A stretch of DNA of 55,117 bases from Gemmatimonadales bacterium (GTDB lineage: Bacteria; Gemmatimonadota; Gemmatimonadetes; Palauibacterales; Palauibacteraceae), in assembly GCA_009840115.1 (NCBI GenBank), contig VXOJ01000003.1:1-55117 (forward strand). The letters run 5' to 3'. A model generated the notes under the pieces. It did not search any database and was not told the origin of the DNA. It saw only the letters and a list, made by a program, of their open reading frames with translations. The position numbers were made by a program, and so were the translations under genes. Of this stretch, positions 27,944-36,079 are shown one piece after another; position 1 is the stretch's first letter, and every line of letters begins with the position of its first letter.

Positions 27944-28615
27944 ATGCCGGCCGGACTGTTTTCGGCGCTGATCATCGCGCTCCTGGCGCTGCTCGGGATT
28001 GGCGCCCGCTACTACGTCTACGGCGATCTCAACGCCATCCACGGGCTGTTCAGTCTGTTCTTCTCGACGAATCTGCTGATCTGCTACTGGGAGGCGTGTC
28101 TCCACCTGCGGCGGGACTACATTGAGAAGCGTGCCGCGTACTGGCGCGAACGGCGGCGCGAGACGGGCCGGACCCCGGCCGTCGAGTTTCTGACCACGCG
28201 GGTCCCGCTCAGGCGGATCCTGTCGCCGACGGTCTGGGCGGACGCCTGGGCCACCTACTCGATGGTGGACGAGTCGTATGCGGATCGTCGTACGTTCGGG
28301 TTCACCGTCGATATCGCCAACGGCTTCTTCACGCCGGTGCCGACGCTCGTCCTGTACGCGGCCTTCACCTTCGGTTTCATGCCGGCGGTCGTGGCCGGGA
28401 TTCTCGCCGCCATGCTGTTCTGGCAGTGGACGTACGTGTCATCGCTCTACTGGGTCAGTTTCTTCGTCGCCGGGAGGCAGGCGCTCATCACGAAGGGCGA
28501 GTTCCTGGTCTACGTCGGCGCCCCGAACGCGTTCTGGGTGCTGTGCCCCGCGTTCGGACTGTACGTCGCCGTGCGCCTGATACTGGACGGCCACTACGGC
28601 GTGCTGGGATTCTGA
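27944..28615 (+). CDS. Integral membrane protein, function unknown
   Basis: 223 residues beginning 5 bases after the PLP enzyme stop, so probably co-transcribed. Hydrophobic segments: LFSALIIALLALLGIGA, IHGLFSLFFSTNLLICYWEACLH, FFTPVPTLVLYAAFTFGFMPAVVAGILAAML and FWVLCPAFGLYVAVRLIL (split here by charged residues in between; four to five helices). Charged and aromatic residues within the membrane (YWEACLH, QWTYVSSLYW) suggest a binding or catalytic pocket. Family not recognised; a lipid-modifying or carrier role beside an S1P-lyase-like enzyme is only a guess. Confidence 0.75.
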   Translation: MPAGLFSALIIALLALLGIGARYYVYGDLNAIHGLFSLFFSTNLLICYWEACLHLRRDYIEKRAAYWRERRRETGRTPAVEFLTTRVPLRRILSPTVWADAWATYSMVDESYADRRTFGFTVDIANGFFTPVPTLVLYAAFTFGFMPAVVAGILAAMLFWQWTYVSSLYWVSFFVAGRQALITKGEFLVYVGAPNAFWVLCPAFGLYVAVRLILDGHYGVLGF

Positions 28616-28662
28616 CCGATGATGAAGGTGCTGGTCTCGACGTTACACGAAGGAGGGGCCTG

Positions 28663-30522
28663 ATGGGACGCTTTTCGATCCGGATGATCGCGCTGTTCGC
28701 CACCTCTCTCCTCCTTCTGCCGCCGGAGGCCACAGCTCGGCAGGTGAACGTCGGTCTGCCCGCGCACCGGGTGGCGCACCGGCCGGCGGTGCCGGGCCCG
28801 AACGGGCTGGTGACGGCCGGCCACCCGCTGGCGTCCATGGCGGGTCTTCGCACGCTCATGGCGGGGGGCAACGCCGCCGATGCCGCCGTCGCGACCCTGG
28901 CCACGCTGAACATCGTACGGCCGCAGATGTCGGGGATGGCGGGGAACGGGTTCGTGACCCTCTACGACCGCGTCTCCGACCGCGTGTACTCGCTGGGGGC
29001 CACCGGCGCCGCTCCCCTGGCGCTCGATCCCTCGAGCCGCACCGCCGACGAGTTGAACAAGGGGATTCACGCGGGCGTCGTCCCCGGCCTCTTCGGGGGA
29101 TGGATCGCCCTTCTGGACCGGTTCGGCACCATGAGCCTGGCCCAGGTGCTCGCCCCGGCCATCGACTACGCCGAAAACGGCCATCCGATAGAGGCGTCCG
29201 TCGTAGCGGCGATCGAGTCTCACCGGGACCTCTTCGAGAGCTTCCCGTCGAGCCGGCGGATGTTCCTCCCGCGCGGCAGGGTGCCCGAGCCCGGCGAGAC
29301 GTTCCGGATGCCCGACCTGGCGAACACGCTCCGCAAGGTGGTCGAGGCCGAGCAGGCGGCCCTGGCGGCCGGCAAGACGCGCTCGGAGGCGCTCCGGGCC
29401 GCCTTCGACCGGTTCTACCGGGGCGACATCGCCGAGGAGATGGCCCGCTTCTACGCGGAGAACGGCGGCGACTTCACCGTGGAGGACTTCGCCCGCTACG
29501 AGCCCATCTGGGCGGAGCCGATCCACACCACCTACCGGGGGTTCGATGTGTACACCAGCCCGCCGACGTCGCGCGGAGGGCTGGAGGTGACGATGCAGTT
29601 GAACCTCGTCGAGGGCTTCGACCTCCGGGCGCTGGGCGCCGGGAGCGCGGAGACCATCCACCTGCTGTCGGAGGCGATCAAGGTCGCGAAGGCCGATGTC
29701 TATGCCTACGCGGCCGATCCCGCCCTGGTCGACGTGCCCGTCGCCGAGTTGCTGTCGAAGGAGTACGCGGCGGCTCGCCGATCCCTCATCGACCCGTCCC
29801 GCGTGATGGCGTACCCGGGCGCCGGGAATCCGGTGCGGGTCGACGAATCCGGGCCGGGCGCGCGCGCCGCGCGAGGGGCGGCGGGAGGGATAGCGACCAA
29901 CGGGCGGCGCCGACACCTGGCCGAACAGGCGTACGCGGGGAGCACGACCAGCTTCTCCATCGCGGATCGCTTCGGCAACGTCGTCGCCGCCACGCCCACC
30001 CACGGGGGCGCCTTCGGCACGGGAGTGGTGGTCGGCAACACCGGCCTGACCTTCAACAACGGGTCCCGAATCGGTTCGACGTCGCCGTACCCCGACCATG
30101 TGAACTACGTCCGGGGCGGGCAGATTCCGATCCTCAACAACTCCCCGATCATCGTGCTCAGGGACGGTCGGTTCCATGCGGCGCTGGGGACGCCGGGCGG
30201 CGAAACGATCGGCCAGACCCAGTTCCAGGTGCTCGTGAACCTCCTCGACTTCGGGATGCCGGTCCAGGAGGCCATCGCGGCGCCCCGCTTCACCCTGAGC
30301 GGGGAGCCGAACTTCTACCTGCCCGGCGCCGAGATCCGTTTCCGCCTGGAGAATCGCCTGCCCGACGGCGTGGTCGGGACGCTGGAGGCGTTGGGATACA
30401 CCGTGGAACTCGCGCCCGGTTACGCCTTCGGCAGCATTCAGGGCATCACTTTCGATGCCGCGACCGGGGCCCTCATGGCGGGCGCCGACCCCCGCCGCGT
30501 CGCCTACGCCGTAGGCTGGTGA
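28663..30522 (+). CDS. ggt: Gamma-glutamyltransferase, exported
   Basis: 619 residues; the ATG at 28663 follows GAAGGAGGGG. Signal peptide FSIRMIALFATSLLLLPPE. The Ntn-hydrolase precursor pattern is present: the large subunit carries GGNAADAAVA and GVVPG, and the self-cleavage threonine is in AGSTTSFSIAD (T428), followed by GTGVVVGNTGLTFNN and LGTPGGETIGQTQ of the small subunit. It cleaves gamma-glutamyl bonds in glutathione-like or peptide substrates in the periplasm, supplying Glu and Cys-Gly. Conservation is good around the nucleophile, so activity is likely; a cephalosporin-acylase-like specificity cannot be excluded. Confidence 0.92.
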   Translation: MGRFSIRMIALFATSLLLLPPEATARQVNVGLPAHRVAHRPAVPGPNGLVTAGHPLASMAGLRTLMAGGNAADAAVATLATLNIVRPQMSGMAGNGFVTLYDRVSDRVYSLGATGAAPLALDPSSRTADELNKGIHAGVVPGLFGGWIALLDRFGTMSLAQVLAPAIDYAENGHPIEASVVAAIESHRDLFESFPSSRRMFLPRGRVPEPGETFRMPDLANTLRKVVEAEQAALAAGKTRSEALRAAFDRFYRGDIAEEMARFYAENGGDFTVEDFARYEPIWAEPIHTTYRGFDVYTSPPTSRGGLEVTMQLNLVEGFDLRALGAGSAETIHLLSEAIKVAKADVYAYAADPALVDVPVAELLSKEYAAARRSLIDPSRVMAYPGAGNPVRVDESGPGARAARGAAGGIATNGRRRHLAEQAYAGSTTSFSIADRFGNVVAATPTHGGAFGTGVVVGNTGLTFNNGSRIGSTSPYPDHVNYVRGGQIPILNNSPIIVLRDGRFHAALGTPGGETIGQTQFQVLVNLLDFGMPVQEAIAAPRFTLSGEPNFYLPGAEIRFRLENRLPDGVVGTLEALGYTVELAPGYAFGSIQGITFDAATGALMAGADPRRVAYAVGW

Positions 30523-30544
30523 GGGCCGTCAACGCTCCCGGGCC

Positions 30545-31471
30545 TCAAGCGTCCAGGCTGGAGCCGTCGGAGGCGCGGAGGGTGTTGATGGGGGCGAGTT
30601 CGGGGTGGCGGCAGGCGGCGAGCCGGAGGATGTAGGTGTCGACGAGGGCGTGCTGACCCGACACGCTCGCGTGGCTCACCATGTCGGTGAGGACCATCCA
30701 GGCGGAGAAGGGGGGGAAGCGGATCTCCCGCCACGTCTCGTCCCGCTCCTGGAAAGACGGAGTGTCCTTCATGTAGTTGTGGAAGCGCCGCATGAGACGG
30801 TCATAGGGGCTGGAGTCCGCGAGCACCGCCTCACCCAGCCCCGCCTTCGCGACCGCCCGCAGCAGGCGCCCGCGGAGACGGTCCACGGGGCCCCTCTCGA
30901 GCGCGCCGCCGTTCGCCACGCCCGCCTCCGTCCCGTAGCGCGCGAACACGTCGGGAAAGGTCCCCTTGGTGCACCACACGCGGTCCTCCTCGGGGTTCAC
31001 GTTGACGAAGAAACGGAGGATCCGATCTCCGTCGGTCGCCCCGTAGGCGCCGGCGTCGAAGTGGATGAGTTCGTTGCTCGCGTGCGCGGAGAGGCCGCGG
31101 CCGCGCTCCTGGATCGGGCGGAAGCTCGTCGTCCCCACCGTCCATCCCTCGGTGAGCGCGGGCAGGCACTCCCGCAGGAAGGCGCGAACCCTGGCGCTGT
31201 GCGCGGTGAGCGTGTCGAGAACGGCGTCCCGCAGCCCGCCCCGCGACGCGACGCCGCGAAGACGCCCGCTCTCCGGGTGGTAGCTGACGTTCTTCGCGCG
31301 CAATTGCCACGGGAGTTCCGAGCGCAGCCGCGCGAGATCCTCCTCCGGCGGGAGTTCGACCGGACAGACGGAGAAGAAGACGATCTCCCCCCGCTCCAGC
31401 GCGTCGGCGAGATCGGGCCGGGGTCCTCGAACGGGCCCCGCCTCGGTGACCGGACCCCGCCCCGAGTTCAG
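30545..31471 (-). CDS. kdoO: Kdo hydroxylase-like Fe(II)/2-oxoglutarate dioxygenase, no ATG/GTG/TTG start
   Basis: 308 residues if begun at a CTG (31471). Resembles 3-deoxy-D-manno-octulosonic acid hydroxylases, which hydroxylate Kdo in the LPS inner core. Seen: GEIVFFSVCPVELP near the N-terminus, the metal motif HFD in LIHFDAGAYGA, RFFVNVNP, and the later SHASVSGQHALVDTY with the second His. The first ordinary start in the frame is TTG at 31303, which would remove the conserved FFSVCPVEL strand. The frame is open back to the TGA of ridA (31499-31501) with no ATG, GTG or TTG, leaving CTG 31471, which has GGGGG four bases before it. It follows RidA in the same frame and probably the same operon. 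Confidence 0.8.
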   Translation of the reverse strand: MNSGRGPVTEAGPVRGPRPDLADALERGEIVFFSVCPVELPPEEDLARLRSELPWQLRAKNVSYHPESGRLRGVASRGGLRDAVLDTLTAHSARVRAFLRECLPALTEGWTVGTTSFRPIQERGRGLSAHASNELIHFDAGAYGATDGDRILRFFVNVNPEEDRVWCTKGTFPDVFARYGTEAGVANGGALERGPVDRLRGRLLRAVAKAGLGEAVLADSSPYDRLMRRFHNYMKDTPSFQERDETWREIRFPPFSAWMVLTDMVSHASVSGQHALVDTYILRLAACRHPELAPINTLRASDGSSLDA

Positions 31472-31498
31472 TAGCCCCCGCTCAGTTGTGGCTGCCGA

Positions 31499-31945
31499 TC
31501 AGTTGCGGGAGCCGATCGCCATCACCTCGAACCGCGCCCCGAACAGGAGGGGCCCGGAGCCGAGGAAGGCGCGCGCCGGGAAGTTCTCGGTGAAATAGGT
31601 CCGGTAGACCTCGTTGAAGACGTCGTAGAGAGCGACGTCCGAGCAGAACACCTGCACGGAGACGAGGTCGTCCATCGTGATCCCGGCCTCTTCCACCGTG
31701 TTCTTGATCGCCTCCATGACGAGCCGCGCCTCCTCCTCCGCGTCGTTCGGCGGACGCCCGTCCACGAGTCCCAGCGACCCGGACACGAAGAGCAGGTCGC
31801 CCACCCAGACGGCGCCGCTGAAGGGAAGGACGCCCTCCTCGCTCGCGTGCCGCGGATTGATGTACTCACGCTGGGCCGAAAGATCGGAAGCCATGGCCGC
31901 GAAACCTCCGGTGGCAAGAAGTGAGACCAGGATGAAGCGCTTCAT
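31499..31945 (-). CDS. RidA/YjgF-family protein with signal peptide
   Basis: 148 residues; ATG at 31945 with AGAGGAA upstream. The N-terminus FILVSLLATGGFAAMASDLSAQ is a signal peptide, so unlike cytosolic RidA this copy is exported. The domain is complete: FVSGSLGLVDG, VSVQVFCSD, NFPARAFLGSG (the conserved Arg) and FEVMAIG. Cytosolic relatives hydrolyse reactive imines; in the periplasm the role is unclear, possibly removal of imine or enamine products made by oxidoreductases. It sits 52 bases after the PQQ dehydrogenase-cytochrome gene and directly before the Kdo hydroxylase. Confidence 0.85.
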   Translation of the reverse strand: MKRFILVSLLATGGFAAMASDLSAQREYINPRHASEEGVLPFSGAVWVGDLLFVSGSLGLVDGRPPNDAEEEARLVMEAIKNTVEEAGITMDDLVSVQVFCSDVALYDVFNEVYRTYFTENFPARAFLGSGPLLFGARFEVMAIGSRN

Positions 31946-31997
31946 GAGTCGGTTCCTCTTGTTGTGGTTCAGTGGTCGCCGGTTCGGGGCTCCCGGT

Positions 31998-34121
31998 TCA
32001 GTGGTCGCCATCCGCCGGCGTCTCGGCCGCCGCGGCGAGCGTCTCCCTCGCTCGCGATACGATGTAGGCCTGGATCAGTCGCACCTGCTCGGAATCGAGC
32101 AATCCCTCGTACGACGGCATCCCCTGCGTCTCGCGACTCCCTCCGAGCACGATGTCCTCGAAGTTGCGGTGCACGATGTCGGTCGACCGCTGCAGGTTCG
32201 GCATCGCGCCCTCCGAGCCGCCTCCGCCGCCGTGACAGATGCCGCAATACCGCCCGTACACGGCCGCCCCGCGCTCCAGCGACTCGGCGTCGGTGGGCAG
32301 ATCGAGGTCGGGCACGTTCGCCGGCCGCTTCCGCTGCGGCGTCGGCATGGGCTCCGTCCCGCCCAGCACGAAGGTGAAGACCCGCCCCCGCTGCTCGTAG
32401 TTCGCCGCGTCGCCGTAGGGAGACCCGCTGCGGCCGCGCGCGCCGCCCCAGCCGGCCGCCACGGACACGTGCTGCCGTCCGTCCACGAGATAGGTGACGG
32501 GGCCGCCCAGGATGCCGAGGCCGGTCGAGGCGTCCCACAACTGGTCTCCGGTCTCCGCGTCGTAGGCGACGAAGCGGCCGTCCCCGCCGCCCTGGAACAC
32601 GAGGCCCGTCGTCGTCGTCATCGTCCCGCCGTTCCAGTAGCCGAGCTGGGGGACGGTCCAGCGCGCTTCCTGCGCCTTGGGGTCCCAGGCGACGAGGAAC
32701 CCCGCATCGTCCCGCGCGCCGTAACGGCTCCTCAGCCCGAGGTTGCTCACGGCCGGTCCGTAGCTGTGGTCCTCGATCGCCAGGTCCGTGAACACCCAGT
32801 CGGGCGGCTCGCTGCGCTCGACCCACCCCTCCTGGATCGGCAGATACATGAGCCCCGTTTCGGGATTGAACGACTGCGGCTGCCAGTTGTGGCCCCCGAG
32901 GGCGGCCGGCGTGATCAGCGTCCATACCTCGGCGTGCACGGCTTCCGGCCGCTCCGTGGGTCGGCCGGTCTCGAGGTCGAGTCCCTCCGCCCAGTTCTGG
33001 ACGATGTATTCCTGGCCCGACAGGAACTCGCCCGTCTCGGCGTCGAGGACGTAGAAGAACCCGTTCTTCGGCGCCTGCATGATGACGCGGCGCATGCGGC
33101 CGTCGAACTCGAGGTCCGCGAGCGTCATCGGCTGCACGGCCGTGTAGTCCCAGTGGTCGCCGGGCGTCGTCTGGAAGTGCCATACGTACTCGCCCGTCTG
33201 CGGGCGCAACGCGAGGATCGAGGCGAGGAAGAGGTTGTCGCCGCCCCCCGGGCTCCGGTGGCTTCGTGACCACGGGGATCCGTTCCCGGTTCCGATGTAG
33301 AGGAGATCGAGGTCCGGATCGTAGATGATCGAATCCCAGGCCGTGCCGCCGCCGCCCGCGATCCACCACTCGCCGCTCCACGTTTCCGCGGCCATCTCCA
33401 TGGTTTCGGATTCGAAGCCGTCCGCCGGGTTGCCGGGCACCGTGTAGGTGCGCCACACGAGTTCGCCGTCGTCCGCGTCGTAGGCCGACACGTAGCCGCG
33501 AACGCCGTACTCGGCTCCCCCGTTCCCGATGATCGCGAGCCCCTGCACGACGCGGACCGCGCCCGTGATCGTGTAGGCCTCGTTCGGGTCGATGGTGAGC
33601 GTCTCCCACACGACGTCGCCGGTCTCCGCGTCGAGCGCGACGAGGCGGCCGTCGATCGTGCCCACGATCACCTTGCCCTCGTAGAGCGCGACGCCCCGGT
33701 TCACCACGTCGCAGCAGGCGAGACGCCCGCGGATGCGCGGCACGCCGGGGTCGTGGCGCCACAGGCGCTCGCCCGTCCGCGTGTCGATCGCGTGCACGAC
33801 GCTCCACGGGGAGCTGATGTACATGACGCCGCCCACGACGAGCGGCGTGGCCTCGACCCCGCCGCGCAGCTCGATGTCATATGTCCAGGCGAGGCCGAGT
33901 TCGTCGACGTTTTCCCGCGTGACTTCATCCAGCGTGCTGAAGCGGTCCTCCGCGTAGTTGCCGCCGTAGGTGAGCCAGTTGCCGTCGGGCCGCGCCGCCT
34001 CGAGCACGGCGTCGGTCACATCGCTGGCGCTCCGCACGGCCGACGGCTCGGGCGATGGCGCGTCCGCGGTGCAGGCGGCGACGGGAGCGAGGAGCAGCAG
34101 GGCGTGGAATCGCGTGCGCAT
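31998..34121 (-). CDS. Quinohaemoprotein alcohol dehydrogenase (PQQ + cytochrome c), lipoprotein
   Basis: 707 residues. The ATG at 34121 is preceded by GGGAGAG. The N-terminus ends in the lipobox APVAAC. Residues about 30-570 are the PQQ propeller with W-motifs (LDAETGDVVWETL, YDADDGELVWRTY, YDAETGDQLWDAS), the vicinal disulphide pair C136-C137 in LACCDVVNRG, and GTGNGSPW plus GGGDNL near the active site. The C-terminal cytochrome domain has CGICH (C626, C629, H630) with MPNLQ and GMPSYEG as axial-Met candidates. It oxidises an alcohol or aldehyde and passes electrons internally to haem. It differs from the other quinoprotein in this window, which uses a separate cytochrome. Confidence 0.92.
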   Translation of the reverse strand: MRTRFHALLLLAPVAACTADAPSPEPSAVRSASDVTDAVLEAARPDGNWLTYGGNYAEDRFSTLDEVTRENVDELGLAWTYDIELRGGVEATPLVVGGVMYISSPWSVVHAIDTRTGERLWRHDPGVPRIRGRLACCDVVNRGVALYEGKVIVGTIDGRLVALDAETGDVVWETLTIDPNEAYTITGAVRVVQGLAIIGNGGAEYGVRGYVSAYDADDGELVWRTYTVPGNPADGFESETMEMAAETWSGEWWIAGGGGTAWDSIIYDPDLDLLYIGTGNGSPWSRSHRSPGGGDNLFLASILALRPQTGEYVWHFQTTPGDHWDYTAVQPMTLADLEFDGRMRRVIMQAPKNGFFYVLDAETGEFLSGQEYIVQNWAEGLDLETGRPTERPEAVHAEVWTLITPAALGGHNWQPQSFNPETGLMYLPIQEGWVERSEPPDWVFTDLAIEDHSYGPAVSNLGLRSRYGARDDAGFLVAWDPKAQEARWTVPQLGYWNGGTMTTTTGLVFQGGGDGRFVAYDAETGDQLWDASTGLGILGGPVTYLVDGRQHVSVAAGWGGARGRSGSPYGDAANYEQRGRVFTFVLGGTEPMPTPQRKRPANVPDLDLPTDAESLERGAAVYGRYCGICHGGGGGSEGAMPNLQRSTDIVHRNFEDIVLGGSRETQGMPSYEGLLDSEQVRLIQAYIVSRARETLAAAAETPADGDH

Positions 34122-34202
34122 AAGGCTCTCCCAATCTCACGGTTGCCGAATCAGGCGGAAACAATAGCCCGGAAGCCCGCGAACGCGACACGGGACGCGC
34201 GC

Positions 34203-35951
34203 TCAGGGCCGGAGGATGACCTCTCCGGGGAGTTCGTCGGTGAACTCGCCCGCGTCCACCGTGAACACGCCGTTCACCATCACGTAGTCGACCCCCTCGC
34301 TGAACAGGTCCGGCTCGAGCACGGTGGCGCGGTCCCGGAGGCGTTCGAGGTCGAACACGACGAGGTCAGCCCGGTAGCCCTCGCGCAGAAGGCCGCGGTC
34401 CTCCAGCCCTATGATCCGCGCCGGCAGCCCCGTCATCGAGCGGATCGCGAACGGAAGCGTGATCGCCTTCAGGTCCTTCACGTAGCGGGCGATCTTGCGC
34501 GTGAAGGCGCCGAAATGGCGGGGGTGCGCGCCGGGCCGCGAGGCGAACTCGGGCACGCCCTCGACCCCGCTCACGGCCGCGTCGGAGGCCGTGGCCGTGT
34601 AGTCCTGGCGGTAGTAGTTGATGACGTCCGCGTCGTGAATCCCGTACCCGCGCGTCAAGGCCCCGCCGAGGACGTCCGGGTAGCCGTTCAGCGCCATGTG
34701 GACGACGACGCCCTGGTACGTGACGTCCAGCCGGCGGCCCAGTTCCTCCAGCGTCCGGCCCACCCAGGTCGAATCGGGATAGCCCACCACGACGACGCGG
34801 TCCGGGCCCCCGTTGTGATCGACGATCCACTCGATGTCGCGGGCGATGAGCGCCTGGAGTTCCGGGTCCGCCCAGCGGCGCTCCAGGTGCGCCCGGGCAT
34901 CGTCGAACACCCCCGGGCGGCTGTAGACCGGGCTGTCCCTCCCGCCGCTCGTGTCCACGGTGTCGTGCACCAGGCTCCAGCGCGGGATCATGGGCCGCGC
35001 GCCCCCGCCGAACGTCTCGTAGGGGTAGACGTCGAGGTAGATTTCCAGCCCCTCCTCGCGCGCCCGGTTCACGACCAGCGTGTCCTGCCCGGAGCGGCCG
35101 AAGCTGGAGCGGCCCCGCGCCTTGTGGTGGCTCGCCACGACGCGGATCCCCGTCTCGCGGGCGACGTTCACGGTCTCCGCCAGCCCCTGGTTCCCGTCCA
35201 CGGGCCAGTCCGTCACGGTGCTCGGCAGCTCCCACAGCGGCATGGCCGCCTCGCTGCGCTGGTGCGCGACGTAGAAGCCATCGTAGGGGGCCACGGCCCC
35301 GGCGAGGGCGATGACCTCCTCCGGCGTGCTGTAGCGGGCGGGGCGGTATTCGACGCCGGCTCCCAGCCCCCACGCCCCCGCCTCCATCCCCTCGCGCACG
35401 AGCGCCTGCATGCGGGCGATCTCTTCCTCCGTCGCCGCGCGCCAGTAGTCGTTACCCATCACTTCGGCGCGCACCGTGCTGTGGCCGACCATGGGGACGA
35501 AGTTCATCGCGTGTCCCAGCTCCCGGAGGGCCGCGATCTCCGCGCTGAGCGGCCACGTCTGATTGCGGCCGTCCGGCCCGCCGATGACCGTCGTGAGCCC
35601 CTGGCTGTTCAGGCTCTTCGCCCGCCGGGCCTCCAGGTACTCGGAGGTCATGGCGCGGTCGGCGTGCGAGTGCAGGTCGATGAAGCCCGGCGACACGTAC
35701 ATGCCGGCCGCGTCCACGACCCGCCGCGCCGTCGCGTCGCCGAGCCTCCCGATCCGCACGATCCGGTCGCCGGCGATGGCGACGTCCGCCGCGAACCACG
35801 GGTTTCCCGTGCCGTCGATGACGCGCCCGTTCCGGATGAGGATGTCGTATTCCTGACCGGAAAGCGGGAGGGGGAAGGCGCCTGCCGCGAGGGCGGCGCT
35901 CGTAACCAGGAAGGCGGCGCACGGTGCGGTAAGCCGAATCATGTCAATCAC
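34203..35951 (-). CDS. N-acyl-D-amino-acid deacylase-like amidohydrolase, exported
   Basis: 582 residues (an ATG at residue 4 is an alternative start). A signal peptide (APCAAFLVTSAALAAGAF) precedes ILIRNGRVIDGTGNPWF and GFIDLHSHAD, the HxH metal site. The body follows the D-aminoacylase family: GLGAGVEYRP, SHHKARG, YPYETFG and the C-terminal GYRADLVVFD. The family motif GNCG, whose Cys bridges or binds the zinc in D-aminoacylase, reads IGGPDG here, so the metal site may be altered. The probable reaction is hydrolysis of N-acyl-D-amino acids or of dipeptides with a D residue. It lies 81 bases upstream of the PQQ lipoprotein gene, and is divergent from the S9 gene. Confidence 0.85.
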   Translation of the reverse strand: MIDMIRLTAPCAAFLVTSAALAAGAFPLPLSGQEYDILIRNGRVIDGTGNPWFAADVAIAGDRIVRIGRLGDATARRVVDAAGMYVSPGFIDLHSHADRAMTSEYLEARRAKSLNSQGLTTVIGGPDGRNQTWPLSAEIAALRELGHAMNFVPMVGHSTVRAEVMGNDYWRAATEEEIARMQALVREGMEAGAWGLGAGVEYRPARYSTPEEVIALAGAVAPYDGFYVAHQRSEAAMPLWELPSTVTDWPVDGNQGLAETVNVARETGIRVVASHHKARGRSSFGRSGQDTLVVNRAREEGLEIYLDVYPYETFGGGARPMIPRWSLVHDTVDTSGGRDSPVYSRPGVFDDARAHLERRWADPELQALIARDIEWIVDHNGGPDRVVVVGYPDSTWVGRTLEELGRRLDVTYQGVVVHMALNGYPDVLGGALTRGYGIHDADVINYYRQDYTATASDAAVSGVEGVPEFASRPGAHPRHFGAFTRKIARYVKDLKAITLPFAIRSMTGLPARIIGLEDRGLLREGYRADLVVFDLERLRDRATVLEPDLFSEGVDYVMVNGVFTVDAGEFTDELPGEVILRP

Positions 35952-36079
35952 CCCGGGGAAGCGACGCGGCGCTGTCGGACGACCCTGACGAGTCGGACGA
36001 TAACGCGACGGTTGCCCGCGGGTCGAATCGGGGAGATATGTTTCCGGCCCTGTCCCCTGTCCGATCCCGGGAGCCGACG

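Noticed and set aside
31499..31501. TGA as a selenocysteine codon joining RidA and the Kdo hydroxylase
   Set aside because: RidA ends at its normal C-terminus (MAIGSRN), and no SECIS-like hairpin with the right spacing is evident.
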